This document shows positions 11,810 through 23,468 of a stretch of DNA of 64,000 bases, in pieces. This stretch comes from Phanerochaete sordida. Taxonomy: Eukaryota; Basidiomycota; Agaricomycetes; Polyporales; Phanerochaetaceae. The translations under genes and the position numbers were made by a program. Where the stretch lies: positions 186,001-250,000 of the forward strand of contig BPQB01000019.1 in the NCBI GenBank assembly GCA_019973155.2, given 5' to 3'. Positions within the stretch are counted from its first letter, which is position 1. Every line of letters begins with the position of its first letter. The notes under the pieces were generated by a model that ran no database searches, was not told the origin of the DNA, and was given only the letters and a program-made list of their open reading frames with translations.

Positions 11810-12799
11810 ATGCGCCGCCGCCCCGCGCGCGCACGCACGCCGCACGTAGTCGCGTAACATACCCCGCAGCACCCCTAGGCACGGAACCACGGACCCAATA
11901 GCAATCTGTACCATTACGCGCATCTGCGGTCCGCCGCGCCCCTGCCAGGGCAAGGCACGCTGTCGACGAGCACGAACCCTGCGTGCTGCTGACGGAACAG
12001 CGAGAGGCACGCACGCGTGCCCTGCATGAGTTGACGCTCCCCAGCCAGGGTGCGCGCGTGCGGAGCCGCAGGCCGCTGGGCGGGTGCCCGCGGCGTCGCG
12101 GGGGCTGTGACCCATCAGCCCAAGACGCGGCAGGCCTCGCGCCACCGGTCAGCTAGTACGCGGCCGCCGTGATCTCTGTTTCAGCGCAATCTCGTCGCGT
12201 TCTGGCCGTAACTGGCGCAGCAATGTCGGGCGGACGGCCGGGAGGGTTCCTGGCCCCTCCTGACTCCGGTCGCAGATCTCCCGTGGCGGCTTACTCACCG
12301 CCGCCGCACCACGCCCAGATGGCGCGGCGCATTCGCCGTCTGCATTTTCCGTGAAATGAGTTCCGTCATGACAGGCCGTCCGTCGGGGCCCTGACATCGG
12401 CCGTTCGCGCGCGGCGAGGCGCAGGCTAACAACGTAAGATCCATTTGTGTCAACAGCCCAGCGATAGTCTGTACAGCGGCGGCACACCCCAACGAGCGAA
12501 CAAGCAGCGCAGGCGAGATAGCGGAAAACCAAGCACGGAAGAACAAATATCGACAGTTGAACCCAGCACGGAGCGCACGAACGAAAGAGGAACGAGGACG
12601 TAGAAATACAGCTTTGCACAACAAAAAATGCGTATACGATAGGGAGCTTCGACGAGAGCAGCAGCGACGGCGAGTAGGGTGTGTGCGAGTGCGATAGATA
12701 ACAACGGCGGGGCGCACGCATGTAGTAAGTTAAAAGTTTAAAAGAGTCCGTATCCAAGGCAGTTACCACCCGGACGCGGCGCGCCGTGCACGACAGCGG
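11810..12799. other. Convergent 1-kb intergenic region
   Basis: Spacer between the stop codons of VMA10 and the Zn2Cys6 gene. Several GC-rich ORFs are open (for example 12149-12769 minus) but they show no domain, no plausible splice pattern and no codon signal. I see no gene. Confidence 0.5.
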
Positions 12800-15700
12800 T
12801 CATATCGGCGACTGACCGTCGCGCCGCGGCCAACCACCCATGCCCGACGTGCCGCCGCCCGCTGGCGGCTGGCCCAGCGCATGCGGGCTGGGGAGCAGCC
12901 CATGCCCGCCGCCGGCGGGGCCCGAGATCTGGACGGCCTGCGTGAAGGCCTCGGTCGGCGGCCGCCAGTTGTCGAGCAGGCCGCTCGCCTTGAGCGACGG
13001 GAGCGACTGCTGCGGCTGGAGGCCGCGCGGCGTGGAGGTGTCGCCGCGCTCGAAGTGCTGCTGCTGGTGCTGCGGCGGACTCGCCGGATGGTGCGCCTGC
13101 TGGCGGGCCGCGGCGCGCAGGTCGACGACGCTGCTCGGGCGGTCGCGCGGCGAGCTGCGCACAGACGACAGCGGGGAGCGGACGGTCGGCGCGTGCTGCG
13201 ACGTCGGCGACGAGCTCTGCGAGGCGCTCTGGAACGCGGGGCTGCCGTGCGACTGGGACACGCCCTCGACGGGGTACGTGCGGCCGATCTGGGCCTGCTG
13301 CTCGTTCTGCGTCTTGCGCCACTGGTCCGCGACGACGGTGACGCGGAAGCCCCACATCGTCTCGAACTGGTCGTCCCACTGCTGCACGAGCGGGTCGTCG
13401 GCAAAGTACTTGCTGTAGGTCTGCGTGCGAGCGAGCGAGCGGCGTCAGCGTTCCGCGGTCGTCAACGAGCTGCGGATATCAATGTGGCTTACCCAGATAG
13501 TACACGCCGCTGCGTGCAAATTTGCAACGTGAGAAACATGACGGCAGGAGACGACGGCGAAAGATGGACTGACAGAGTATCGTGTTCTTGGCGCGCGCGC
13601 CTGTGGCCTTGAAGATGAGGTCGAGCTGGTCCCTGAGCCATCCGAGGGGCTCCTCGTGGAGTCTTCCCTCGGCCTGCCAAAGCGTGTGAGCAGCGCGCGG
13701 AGCCGAGGGCGGGGCAGGCGACCTACGTCCGTGAGCTCGAGGTGCAGGCACGGATGGAGCGTGTGTATGAAGAGGTAACACCACGCGCCGGTGTTTGCAC
13801 CCGTCGCAAACATCTCTATTTGCTTTTCGAGGGTCTCCGGCGAGAACCGCAGCTCATCCGGAAGCGACGTTACCCAGGCCTGACGTTGGGAGAGATGCGA
13901 TCAGCGGCGGCGTGACATCTCGACAGGGACGAAAGACAAACCTGGACGGCTTCTCGACACGCAGCGAGTGCCGGCGGGCGAGCCTCGACAGGCTTGGTGG
14001 CTGTCAGGCACAAGGCACGAACGCCCCAGGATCAGCCGTTTGTACCTGACAAGGGTGGAAGAGACGCCGCGCTCACCGCTGATGGTCTCGAATGTGTAGT
14101 ATATGGACAGCACGCGGCACACATGACCAAACTGTGACGCCATCTTGCTACGCGGCGCCGGGAGGTGGAGGTACTCTGCGGGAGCGGGCGCAGATGCGAA
14201 GCGTGAGAACGAGCGGGCGCACGAGCGAGAGCGCCGTGGGGCTCACCTGCGGGTTGCGTGCGCCCGAGCTCGAAGCTGTTCTCGTCGAGGGGCAGCGGGA
14301 GGACGCGAGTGAGCTCTGCGCTGCGTGGGCGCATCTGGCGGTAGGTATAGATGCCGTTGACCCACTCCATGGCCTGAACGAGCCAGAAGCAGCGGCGGGT
14401 GCACTCGCGCTCGATGTTGTACTGGCGGGCTTCGATGGGCGAGAGGTCTGCATGCGGGGTCTGGCTGTCGGCCTTCTGGACCTCGAGTGCGTCCTCAAGG
14501 ACCTGGAGGGCCAAATCTAGGGTTGCGGGTGCAAGTGCGGGTGCGGCGGCGGGCCGTGCGTGTGAGATCACGCGGTTGCCACGTTGCAGACAAGAAGAGT
14601 TGGAATTTGGAAGTCGCGAAGGTGATGAAATGTGAATAGAAGCAATTGATCAGGACCGACTGAATCGGAAGCTTAGTGATTTTGAACTTACCAAAGTACC
14701 GATAGTGTTTCGTCCACGAGTGCGAGGCTGCTATCTCGTGCATTTCCAGGAGACACAGCGCCTGAGCGGTCGCCAGGGTCGGCTCGCTGAGGAGCCGTCC
14801 CGAGGCGTCGAACATCAGGTTGAGGGCCTCCTGGAAGAATGGCACGCCCGCGAGGCGCGGCATCGGGGCCGCGTTCGTGATGTCTTTGCACCACGGGGCG
14901 GCCAAGGCGCAGACGGCCATGATCAGGTACTGCGGGACGCGCTCGTGGGTGAGCGAGGCGGAAAATGACGGCTTGTGGATGATCAGCCGATGGGGGTTGC
15001 AGTGCGCAAAGAAGACTGGGAGTGATGAAGATGAGGTCATGCGCCGCACGGGGTGCTCGGAGAGAGTAAACTCACGCTCGATCAGTTGGAGCTGGGTTAC
15101 GGGGTCGAGCGAGCTTAACGGGGAGTCATGGCCCGAGTCTGCGCTTGGCGAAGAGCTGGTTGCGGAAGACATGCTCGGAGATGTCTCCGGCTTGACACGC
15201 TTTGCGGACGCGGAGTCGAGTTCGGCATGGCGGCGGACGCCTGCGGTGCTCTCGGGTGAGGCGGCGGCGGCGGAGGTGCTCGCGTAGGCTGTTGATATGC
15301 GAGCAGGGATGGCCCTGTCCTGATTGGAGGTTGTGCGAGGGGCGGGAACGGGGCGGCCTGAGGAATCGGTGTAGGTGCACTCCTTGGAGGCGAAGAAACT
15401 GCGGCGAAAGTTCAGGATGATGAGTCAATGCGAGTGAGCGCTCGGAGCTGACCAGTTGCTGCAGGGGGCTTTGGCAGGTCAGTGGATCGGGAGCAGAAGC
15501 AAATGAAGAAGGCACAAGGGGCTTACCGGTTCCGTCACAGCGGCGTTTGCTCTTGTGGCACGCATCGCAAGCCTGGCAACCGATGGGAAATAGAAGGCGT
15601 GAGGACGCGCGGGCAGCGTGGAGGTCGCGACGCGCACCTTGCTCAGCCGCTTGCGCTTCCCCCCCTTGACGAAAGCGACGGCTGCGGGGTCATTTGAGAC

Positions 15701-15835
15701 GAGTGCATCAGGTATCTCTGGGGATGCCATAATGGTCATGCGCGAGAAATCTCGGCTCATTCCTGCGGGGACAGAGCCGGGGATGTTAGAAGAGATGGCG
15801 ACGAGCTGAATGCCGCCCTTGGGCGCGCGAGGCAT
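12800..15835 (-). CDS. Zn(II)2Cys6 fungal-specific transcription factor
   Basis: Twelve predicted exons: 15638-15835, 15527-15572, 15453-15468, 15076-15398, 14692-15015, 14247-14516, 14077-14175, 13942-14000, 13727-13879, 13574-13673, 13493-13509, 12800-13420 (741 aa). After a ~65-aa leader comes a basic KRKRLSK and the binuclear zinc cluster ACDACHKSKRRCDG then CSNCFFASKEC, giving C-x2-C-x6-C-x5-C-x2-C-x6-C. The middle domain (FFAHCNPHRLIIHKPSF, CTRRCFWLVQAMEWVNGIY, WVTSLPDELRFSPE) is the fungal-specific TF homology region. The C-terminal 200 residues are Gln/Ser/Pro/Gly-rich and disordered. The zinc cluster is split across three exons, one of 16 nt; another exon is 17 nt. The target pathway cannot be read from sequence. 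Confidence 0.85.
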
Positions 15836-17281
15836 GGAAGGGGACACACAAAGAGGGCTATATGCGCGCCGGGAGAGGATATCCGAGGGCGGATTTCCTG
15901 TACAGTCGCGCTTGGGCGAGGCGCTAGGCGGGGCGAGGGTGCGCAGCGCGGCGACGGCGGCAACGACGGGCGGGAGGGGATGAGGGGCAGAAAGAAGATG
16001 GTGGGGATGCCGGCGGGGACTTTAAGAACTCGCGCGGACGATGACAGGCAAAGGTATAAGCGCACGAGCCAGGCGGCGGTGGACGCGTCGTGACACCCCC
16101 AGCCTTCCTTTCCTGTCACAGCTGCACAATAAACACTGAGTCCGCGCGGTGGTCGCCGGCATCAAGCCAATCACACGGGACACCGGCTGTCACTCGCTCC
16201 GTGTCACGCCTTCGCTCTCTCGCCCTCCCCGCACGGAAGGGCCCTGCACGCCGCTCCCACGGCCGCGCCGCTGCCTTTCTCGGGCCCTGGAGTAGCGCCA
16301 TCATCACACATGCAGGCGATGTCACCTCGGCGTGGCCTTCTCGCTGCCGGCGGGTCGCCAGGGGCCTGCACCACGCCATGCGGCGGGCGGATGCGCGCGC
16401 CGGATCTGGAATGTGGGAGCCGTAGGGACACGCAGCAGATCATGCTCTGCCGTCGGAGCCGCGGCAAGAACGCGCTGGGCCGGCGGCATCGTCGCAGGAC
16501 AATCCAGAGCCTCGGTTAAGCCGCCAGCCGGCGGTAATCACCCGCACCACCGCGGCCTCGCCCCCGATTGGCTGCCAGCCCGGCCCGCCCGCAGGTGCCG
16601 CTGCCCGCCCTTCGCGAAGCTGCCAATCGCGGAACCCGACAGGCACGCCCGTCCCGCCGTCACCGGTCACGCCCTCGTCACGATTTCATTCTCGCCGTCA
16701 CCCGTCCCCGCCGCACAACGCGGTCACGCCGCCCGGAGGCGGACGCAGATGGCGAATGAAAGAGAGACGGCCTGATCCTCCAGCCCCTGAAAATCGACAT
16801 CGGCAGTGCACCAATTAAGCCTTTTATACTGACGTAAAACGGTCATCGTACCCAGGCACACGCCACCAGCTCCTATCGTCCACACTGCAGCTGATGGCGC
16901 GAGGCCTCACAGATGTTTCATGCCCCCTTGTTCGTTTAGCCCGCGATCCGAAGCGACCGCGGGCGCAGTTGGCGGATTATTCACGCTGGCGCTGCCATCT
17001 TCTGTTCATAATTCGGTACCGCAACGCCGTATGACCCTGCACAACGCTTGTCAGCAACGACGGTCTTCGCATCACCGCAACCGCACCGTGCTACGCCCCG
17101 ATGTGCAGTGCCTGAATCGGGCCACGAGGCCAACGAAATAAAGTTGCATGCGACTTGCACTTCACAAAGCTCACGTCGTCACGCAGATCGCAAGAGTTCA
17201 GAGGGTGGAGGTCGTCATGTTCCTAAAGCGTGGATAGGATAGGCAATACAGGGAGTGCTAACATGATACAGGTGGAAGCTT
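15836..17281. promoter_or_regulatory. 1.4-kb upstream region of the Zn2Cys6 gene
   Basis: The regulator reads leftward from 15835 and the RPLP2 gene ends at 17282, so this interval is upstream DNA for the regulator plus the P2 3' region. It is GC-rich with overlapping open frames in several phases and no recognisable protein. An unusually long 5' region would suit a regulated transcription factor, but no specific site is identified. Confidence 0.5.
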
Positions 17282-17733
17282 TTAGTCGAAGAGACCGAAG
17301 CCCATGTCGTCGTCGGACTCCTCCTGCAAAGCACACAACGCAGTCAGCAAACAAGCTGGACAAAGAAGAACATGCGGTGCTGACCTTCTCCTCAGCCTTC
17401 TTCTCCTCAGCCTTCTCCTCAGCAGCAGCGGGAGCGGCACCGCCAGCGGAAGCAGCGCCGGCAGAAGCGGCGGCACCACCAGAGGGAACGGAAGAGAGCT
17501 TGGAGGAACCCTCAGCGATCAGCTGCGAGAATGGTTAGCACTGGAGTTTCGGTCGAAAGCGCAGAAGTGCGCACCTCGTTGATGTCCTTGCCAGAGAGCT
17601 CAGAGATGAGCTTCTCGAGGCGCTCCTCGTCGGACTCGATGCCAACGGCACCGAGAACCTTCTTGATGTCCTCAGCAGAGGGAGAGGTGTTGCCACCAAT
17701 CTGGAGGAGGAGGTATGCAGCAATGTAACGCAT
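17282..17733 (-). CDS. RPLP2: 60S acidic ribosomal protein P2
   Basis: Predicted exons 17575-17733, 17385-17522, 17282-17323 give 112 aa. P2 pairs with P1 on P0 to form the stalk of the large ribosomal subunit that recruits elongation factors. The N terminus [20 protein letters not shown] and [21 protein letters not shown] are the dimerisation helices. An Ala/Gly/Glu/Lys hinge follows, and the protein ends in the stalk tail [13 protein letters not shown]. Codons are strongly biased to C/T-ending forms, as for highly expressed genes. The start is the ATG directly before RYIAAY. Divergent from RPS15. Confidence 0.96.
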
Positions 17734-18118
17734 CTGAGTGACCGGGAGTTGTAAGCACGCGAAAGGCGAGGAGTATTTTTTGTAGAGACGCACTTTGATT
17801 AAGTCTTAGAGGGTGGAAGGAGCGGTAGCCACAAATCACTGCAAAAACCGCTCAGTTTGGTACTTCGGGGCCGTGCGGCGCGGCACACTCACATTTAATC
17901 CTCAAGGGACGACCTGTGGATTCTATCCGACGACGGTGAGCGGGGTGATCTCGTTAGCGCCCAACTAACTTTGGTGGTGACGGCGCATGGCGGGCAGCTG
18001 TACAGTTCCATTCCCACGACGCTCCGGCGCCTCAGCCACCGAACCCAATTTGGAACTCCGACGCACCTCGCCAGAGAGTCGTTTACCGCCCGGCGCACGC
18101 TCCCACCGACAACGCAAG
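17734..18118. promoter_or_regulatory. Shared divergent promoter of RPLP2 and RPS15
   Basis: Only 385 bp separate the start codons of two ribosomal-protein genes facing opposite ways. This suggests one bidirectional control region for co-expression. Pyrimidine-rich tracts are present on either side, but I do not assign a specific factor-binding site. Confidence 0.6.
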
Positions 18119-18896
18119 ATGGTGAGCAGGCCGTCCCCATGCCCCGCCGCGCTGTGGGGGGCGCCAGACGCAGGCCGAGGTGCTGATGGTGCGATTTTTC
18201 TGCGCAGGCCGACTCCGAGATCACCGACCCCACCCTCGCCGCCGAGCTCAAGAAGAAGAGGACGTTCCGCACGTTCTCCTACCGTGGAATTGAGCTTGAC
18301 AAGCTCCTGGACCTGAGCAACGAGGAGGTGCGTGCCCTGAAAGCTTGAAAAACCGCGGAATTCTGACTTTGGTTACAGTTCGTGGAGGTATGTACCTAAG
18401 ATGGCGCTTTGTGAAGGAGCCGGGACTTAGGAGATTTGGGGGAATTGTAGCTCGTCCATGCCCGCGCCCGCCGCCGGTTCCAGCGTGGCCTCAAGCGCAA
18501 GCCCATGGGCTTGATCAAGAAGCTCCGCAAGGCCAAGAAGGAGGCCCCGCCAAATGAGAAGCCCGCTGTCGTCAAGACCCACCTCCGTGACATGATCATC
18601 GTGCCCGAGATGATTGGCTCTGTCGTCGGTATCTACAACGGCAAGGTGCGTTTGCACGGCTCAGATGCACGGCGGAGGACTGAACTGGTCTTGCGCGGAT
18701 TAGGTCTTCAACTCCGTTGAGATCAAGCCCGAAATGGTCGGCCACTACCTCGCCGAGTTCTCGTGCTCGTACAAGCCCGTCAAGCACGGTCGTCCGGGTA
18801 TCGGTGCGACACACTGTACGTATACCCTCGCTCCTTGTGTAAGCCCGAGGCTCATGTGATGGTCATCCAGCGTCCCGTTTCATTCCCCTCAAGTAA
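18119..18896 (+). CDS. RPS15: 40S ribosomal protein S15 (uS19)
   Basis: Predicted exons 18119-18121, 18208-18327, 18379-18387, 18451-18645, 18704-18815, 18871-18896 give 154 aa. uS19 sits in the head of the small subunit. Motifs include [76 protein letters not shown] and the C-terminal [19 protein letters not shown]. The start codon ends its exon (ATG|GTGAGC), and exon 3 is only nine bases (Phe-Val-Glu), both needed to keep the conserved sequence unbroken. Codon use is strongly biased, as in the neighbouring P2 gene. Confidence 0.95.
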
Positions 18897-19605
18897 ACGC
18901 ACACACTCGGATTCGCGGGCTTCTGTTTCTGTGTTTTTACTTGATCTGTGCTTTCGCTGTCTCTCTCACGACCACCCTCCGCTGTCCTCTCATGTGCATT
19001 ACACCACCAAAAGTAACTATGCATCTATGCGTATGCTTACTTGGCATCAGGAACACACGACATGCGCCGCCCGTCTGTGCCCGACCGAGGATCCCACACG
19101 CAGACTGAATGGTCGTCAAAGCCAGCGGGCCTGCGTGCATCCCCGCGAGCTACCTCAGAGCTTGCGGCCATCGGGTCTCCTCGTATCATTTGCCGCGGCA
19201 TTCAATTCAACGTGGAGAGTGAGCACACTGTCCGCTGGCTATACTCGCGGGAGAATGAGCCGTTTGGCATGCAGATCAGGGCTGGCTGCCCGCATGGACA
19301 TGTGTCCCAGCGATCCTGCGTAGCCCATTGCCCAGGCGCAGCTGTACGGCGTGGCTGCTGCGTGTCGCCCTGCATCTCGGCCGCCGCGCACACCCACACT
19401 TGCCATTCGCAGCCGCGGCTGCTCACAGGCTAAGGGTCCCCCTCGCGCACTAGTGGCCGCCGTTCTCAGCAACAAAGCCACGGTCCAAAACAAATTGTAT
19501 TTCTCAGCCGCAGAGATGCACATCCGAGACGTGTGACGGGCGGGTCTGCGCTTCGCACAGAGGCGTGTCACGCCCGCCCCCGAGGCTGCAGCGCTGCTTC
19601 CCCGG
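18897..19605. other. Convergent intergenic region, no gene seen
   Basis: Spacer between the stops of RPS15 and the glycosyltransferase gene. Open frames here lack splice-consistent structure or recognisable domains. Confidence 0.5.
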
Positions 19606-22201
19606 CTACTCACAGAACAGCGGGCGGAGATGCGGCGGGGCGTCCGCGCAGCGAACGAGTTCCGCCGTGCGCGCCGCACCCCGCGCGCGCAGCCCGTCCT
19701 CGGTCGCGAGCAGCCCGAGCAGGTCGAGCACGGGCAGCTCGGCGTGCGCAGGCATGTGCCCCTCGGGCAGCTCGAGGAGCCCCGTCGCCGCGGCCGAGCC
19801 GTTCGCAGGCTGCGGGCGCAGGAGCGGCAGCTGGTACAACCGCTTCTTGCGCTCGTGCGCAGCCGGCGTGGTCTCGCGGACGTGCTGGCCGACCTCGAGG
19901 TGGTTCGTCGAGAGGCTGCGGAAGCCGGCGTAGTTCGGGTAGAGCATCAGCAGCCCGCGGAGGTGCGCGAGCTCGACAAAGTACTTCTTCCACGAGCGCG
20001 TCCAGCGGTTCGAGCGCAGGCCGGGCGCGACGACGGCGCCGACAGGGAGCGGCTCGCCGCTGAGCCGCGCGGCGAGGTACGTGTGGAACGTGCGCCAGTG
20101 CTCGGGGAAGTACACCGCGCCCCAGCTGCAGGGGATCTGCGACAGGTACGGGCTGTCCGGCGCCGGCAGCGACGCGGCTGCGAACGTTGTGCGGGCGTTG
20201 AAGCGGTGCCGTCCTTCGGGGCGGAGCTCGAGGTTCTTTTGCTGATACAAACTGATGCCGAACATCTGTGGCGAGCGGTCTGCAGGCTCGCCGTAGCTAG
20301 GTGCAGAAAACAGTCGGTGCGTCAGATGGTCATGTGAACCCGTCGTACGAGGGGCGATCTCACCGATAGTGCAGCAGCCCCATTTTGATCCACGCGTAGA
20401 ACAGCGGCGACAACTCGACGTCGTCTTCCAACATGAGGCCGTACGAGTCTTGGGACTGGGGGTACCATGACTCTACTACCGCCGGCAGCAGGCCGCCGTG
20501 TATCACCCGTCGGTGCACGAACACGGGGCCATGTGGCCATTCAAAGTCGTGGACTAGCTGCAATGTTTGCGGGCCGGCCGTCTGTTCGACGTTGATGCGC
20601 AGCCCCACAGTATCGCCATAAAAATGCGCTGCAGAAAGCGAAGCCAGCAGGCGCGCTAGGCTAGCGGGTCTATCGTCTGTGATGACGCTGATCTCGAGGA
20701 GCGGTCGCCGCCAATCTGCAATGGGACGTCAACGCGGTGAGCAATGTGAAGCCGGCGGGCGTGACAGACAACGGGACTTACTGCGCCATTCGCTAGCGGT
20801 CAAGGAGCCCATCCAGTCACAGTACGGCATATCACCGTCAGGTATCCGCACCAACGTGGTGTCGGAACCATATCTGGCGGCGACAAGTTGGACGATGGCT
20901 GCCGAAATGAGCGGGTCGAGCTCGGATGTCACGACGGCAGCGGGGCTGCAGGGTAGGGTCGCAAGCCAATCATCTAATTGGGCGGCGGTCTGCCGGAGCT
21001 CGGTAATTTCGATGGCGCAATCAAAGAGGTTTATGAATCTGGGACGCGCTGCCTGCGCAGAGTCGGCGCGTGCTGCGATAGTCGCTACGTAGACCATATG
21101 CCCTTCATTTCGCAGGCGACATGCGGCGGGGGCGAACGAATGGAGCTCTTCTTCAGAGTTGAAGACTAAAGCAAAGACGGCTAGCATGGAGGAGCAAGCA
21201 CCATGCTGCAAATGTCCAACTTTGACTTCTGGTGCGCCATCATGTGCCTTGAGCTTGAACGTCGATTGCGCGGTTCGCTCTTGCTCCAAGCTAGAAACCG
21301 GCCTGCGCTCTCCGCCAGAGCACCAGCCGTCCGTGACGCCACGACTGACCGCGACACCTCCGACACCTTCGAATCGAGCACGAGCAATGTGCTTCCCAAG
21401 AGCATGCCAGATGTCGTACACAGGATCAGGAGAGAGGTCGTGCGGAGGAATGAGGATCGTTGCCACAGAAAACGGCGGGACTAGGAAGGCAGCGGGCTTG
21501 GGATCTTCTTCGGCTTCGATGCAGGCAATTCTGTCGCCAGTAACACGAAAACCGCGCGGTCCGATGGGTAGCGGGGTCAAGAGCGGTGCAACAAGCATGC
21601 CAAGGATGCCGTCGCTGACAGAGCGAATGCTGTCCGAGTCAAAGATGATGACTCTGTCGGCGTGCAGCTGGCGGGCGGCGTAGAGCAGCGCAGAGCCTTC
21701 GTCGAGCCCATTGAGCCAGGTTGTTACAGAAATTTCCACATGCGCGAAGTCGTCGTCCGGAAGCACTTCGCGCAGCCGGTCGCGCACTGCCGGAGAGAGT
21801 TCGTCGGGGCACAGCAGGATGACTTCTTGCAAGAGGTCCGACAACGGTAGAAATTGCGGCAGGGCGCGCGAGACATCTTCCACGGTGTAGCTTGTGACGG
21901 GCACAATGGCGACGAGAGCCGGAGGCTCCGGGTCGAGGAAGTCAGCGTCGGCGTTCGCATGAGAAGCGTCGACGAGGTCTTCGCCCAGATGCGCGTCGTC
22001 AAGGTCCAAGCCAGACAGCGTGGTCGATAGGTTGATATAGTCTCCTTTGACTTCGTACGCGTCGTCCTTGCTTTCGGAAGCTTCATCTTCGTCGTGGTGC
22101 AGAGACTTCGAGCGCAGCAGGAGGAACCAGACAAGCACCGAGCTCGCGAGAAACAAGATGACAAGAAGCCTATTCTTCGAGCGGGACTTTGCCTTGAGCA
22201 T
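19606..22201 (-). CDS. Type II membrane glycosyltransferase (GT2/GT-A-like)
   Basis: Predicted exons 20782-22201, 20364-20715, 19606-20296 encode 820 aa. The N terminus has a basic cytosolic tail (KAKSRSKNR) and one signal-anchor helix (residues ~11-28, LLVILFLASSVLVWFLLL), so the protein should face the Golgi/ER lumen. Two glycosyltransferase-like parts follow. Part one has LVAIVPVTSY, a VIIFDSDSIRSV segment resembling a D-x-D motif and a long variable region. Part two begins LLEISVITDDRPASLARLLASL, typical of GT-A folds, and contains SYGLMLEDDVELSPLFYAWIK, with EDD as the likely metal-binding acidic motif, and SWGAVYFPEHWRTF. I chose the ATG at 22201 because it immediately precedes the anchor. 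Sugar donor and acceptor are unknown; a role in cell-wall or glycoprotein glycan synthesis is only inference. Confidence 0.8.
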
Positions 22202-22556
22202 GGCAGGGTCTTCGTAGAGCCAGCGGGCGGAGATGACGGGCGACGAGACGAAACCTGGGCAGGAGACGGAAGCCGAGAGCAAGCGTGATTACTCTCGACG
22301 CGTCTCAGACCAATCACGTCATGGCGCTAAATTTGGCCTGGTGTGGCGAATGCCCCCAAATGGCAACTCTTGTGTTTGTTCAACGAAAATCTGAATAGAT
22401 TGCTCGAGGTCGGTACAAGTGCCGAAAAATCGTCGTAACACAAGTAGCGTGTAAAATCGAAAGAGATATAAGATATGTAGAAGAGTCCGAGGCCATGAAA
22501 GCGAGACAGAGAGTCCAAACAGCCTTCCAAGTTGAGGTCGATGGTCCGAACAGCGT
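22202..22556. promoter_or_regulatory. Upstream region of the glycosyltransferase gene
   Basis: Between the glycosyltransferase start (22201, minus) and the stop of the next leftward gene. It should hold the transferase promoter; no other feature is seen. Confidence 0.5.
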
Positions 22557-23468
22557 TTAGGCTGTGATGGTAAACTGTGCGCTGTTGTGACCGTATCCGC
22601 CAACTGCGAGACAAAGACTCAGAAACATTTACATACACACAACAAGAGCGCATGACGTACCCATGACGAGATACTTGCCAGCGCGAACTTGAGGGATATC
22701 GACCTGAACTTTACCCGCCTTGACATCAACATTGCTGGCGAGCCTGGCGACGAACAGGGTGCCGCCAGAGGGAGACACCGTGTAGAGGTCGACATAGGGA
22801 AGTTGCGCAGGGTTCGCCGGGGCGGAAGAATAATCCCTGTGCTCATCTATGAGCATCGTGGTCGGACCGGGCCCGGACGCACGTACCATTGAATGGACAC
22901 TAGATCGCCGACAGCCCAAGTTGTGCTCGCAGTGGGAACCTGGATATCCGGAAGATATACCACAGGGTCAGCAGCAACCTGGAATTTGTCGCTGCTGCTG
23001 CTTCCGACTACATTTCATGACAGCTTCAGCGCTCAGTTCAGCTCATCAACTGTTTTTACACGCACTCTTCACATAGTAAGTCCCAGGAGCGACGCTCTGG
23101 GGCACCGTGAAGCCGACTGCGCCAGCATGCGAGCTGAAATTCGTGGACAGACTGGACACGAGAGTCTCGGTCCCGTCGCTTGCCGTGGTGTACAGGGTGA
23201 CCGCGTCGAAGTTCTCGGCGGTGTTCGGGACCTTGGACGTGTCCCTATCCACGTGAGGGACACTCAGCGACGTAAACTCCGTACCCTTTTGAGCAGGATC
23301 TTACCAGCTCACGACGGCGCTCTTGCCCACGCCCCAGACGGTATTTGCGTCGGGCGAGGCGATGGACGGGCTGTAAAGCCCGCGTGCCGCGAGAGCACTC
23401 GTGGGCGCGGCAGACGCGCCTGAAAGCGCGAGAGAGATGGTAAAGAGCGTGATAAAGAGCGACAGCAT
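22557..23468 (-). CDS. Secreted protein with two Kre9/Knh1-like domains
   Basis: Predicted exons 23305-23468, 23066-23244, 22887-23007, 22661-22836, 22557-22603 give 228 aa. A signal peptide covers residues ~1-20 (LSLFITLFTISLALSGASA). Two copies of an Ig-like domain follow. Copy 1 has SPDANTVWGVGKSAVVSWDTS and ends SVAPGTYYV. Copy 2 has TASTTWAVGDLVSIQWDYS and ends QVRAGKYLVM, closing with AQFTITA. Each copy shows W-x-V-G, a V-x-W-D/N strand and an A-G-x-Y-x-V strand. This is the pattern of the Ser/Thr-rich cell-wall synthesis (Kre9/KNH) family, often GPI-anchored in Agaricomycetes; no hydrophobic GPI tail is seen here, so it is probably freely secreted. The same intron phase falls inside the SW-D motif of both repeats, suggesting internal duplication. 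Confidence 0.8.

Noticed and set aside
12149..12769. 206-codon minus-strand ORF between VMA10 and the Zn2Cys6 gene
   Set aside because: Cys/Ser/Arg-rich random-looking translation, no splice logic, no homology signal.
20729..22282. Extension of the glycosyltransferase start to 22282
   Set aside because: The longer frame begins at a non-ATG codon; the ATG at 22201 directly precedes the basic tail and signal anchor.
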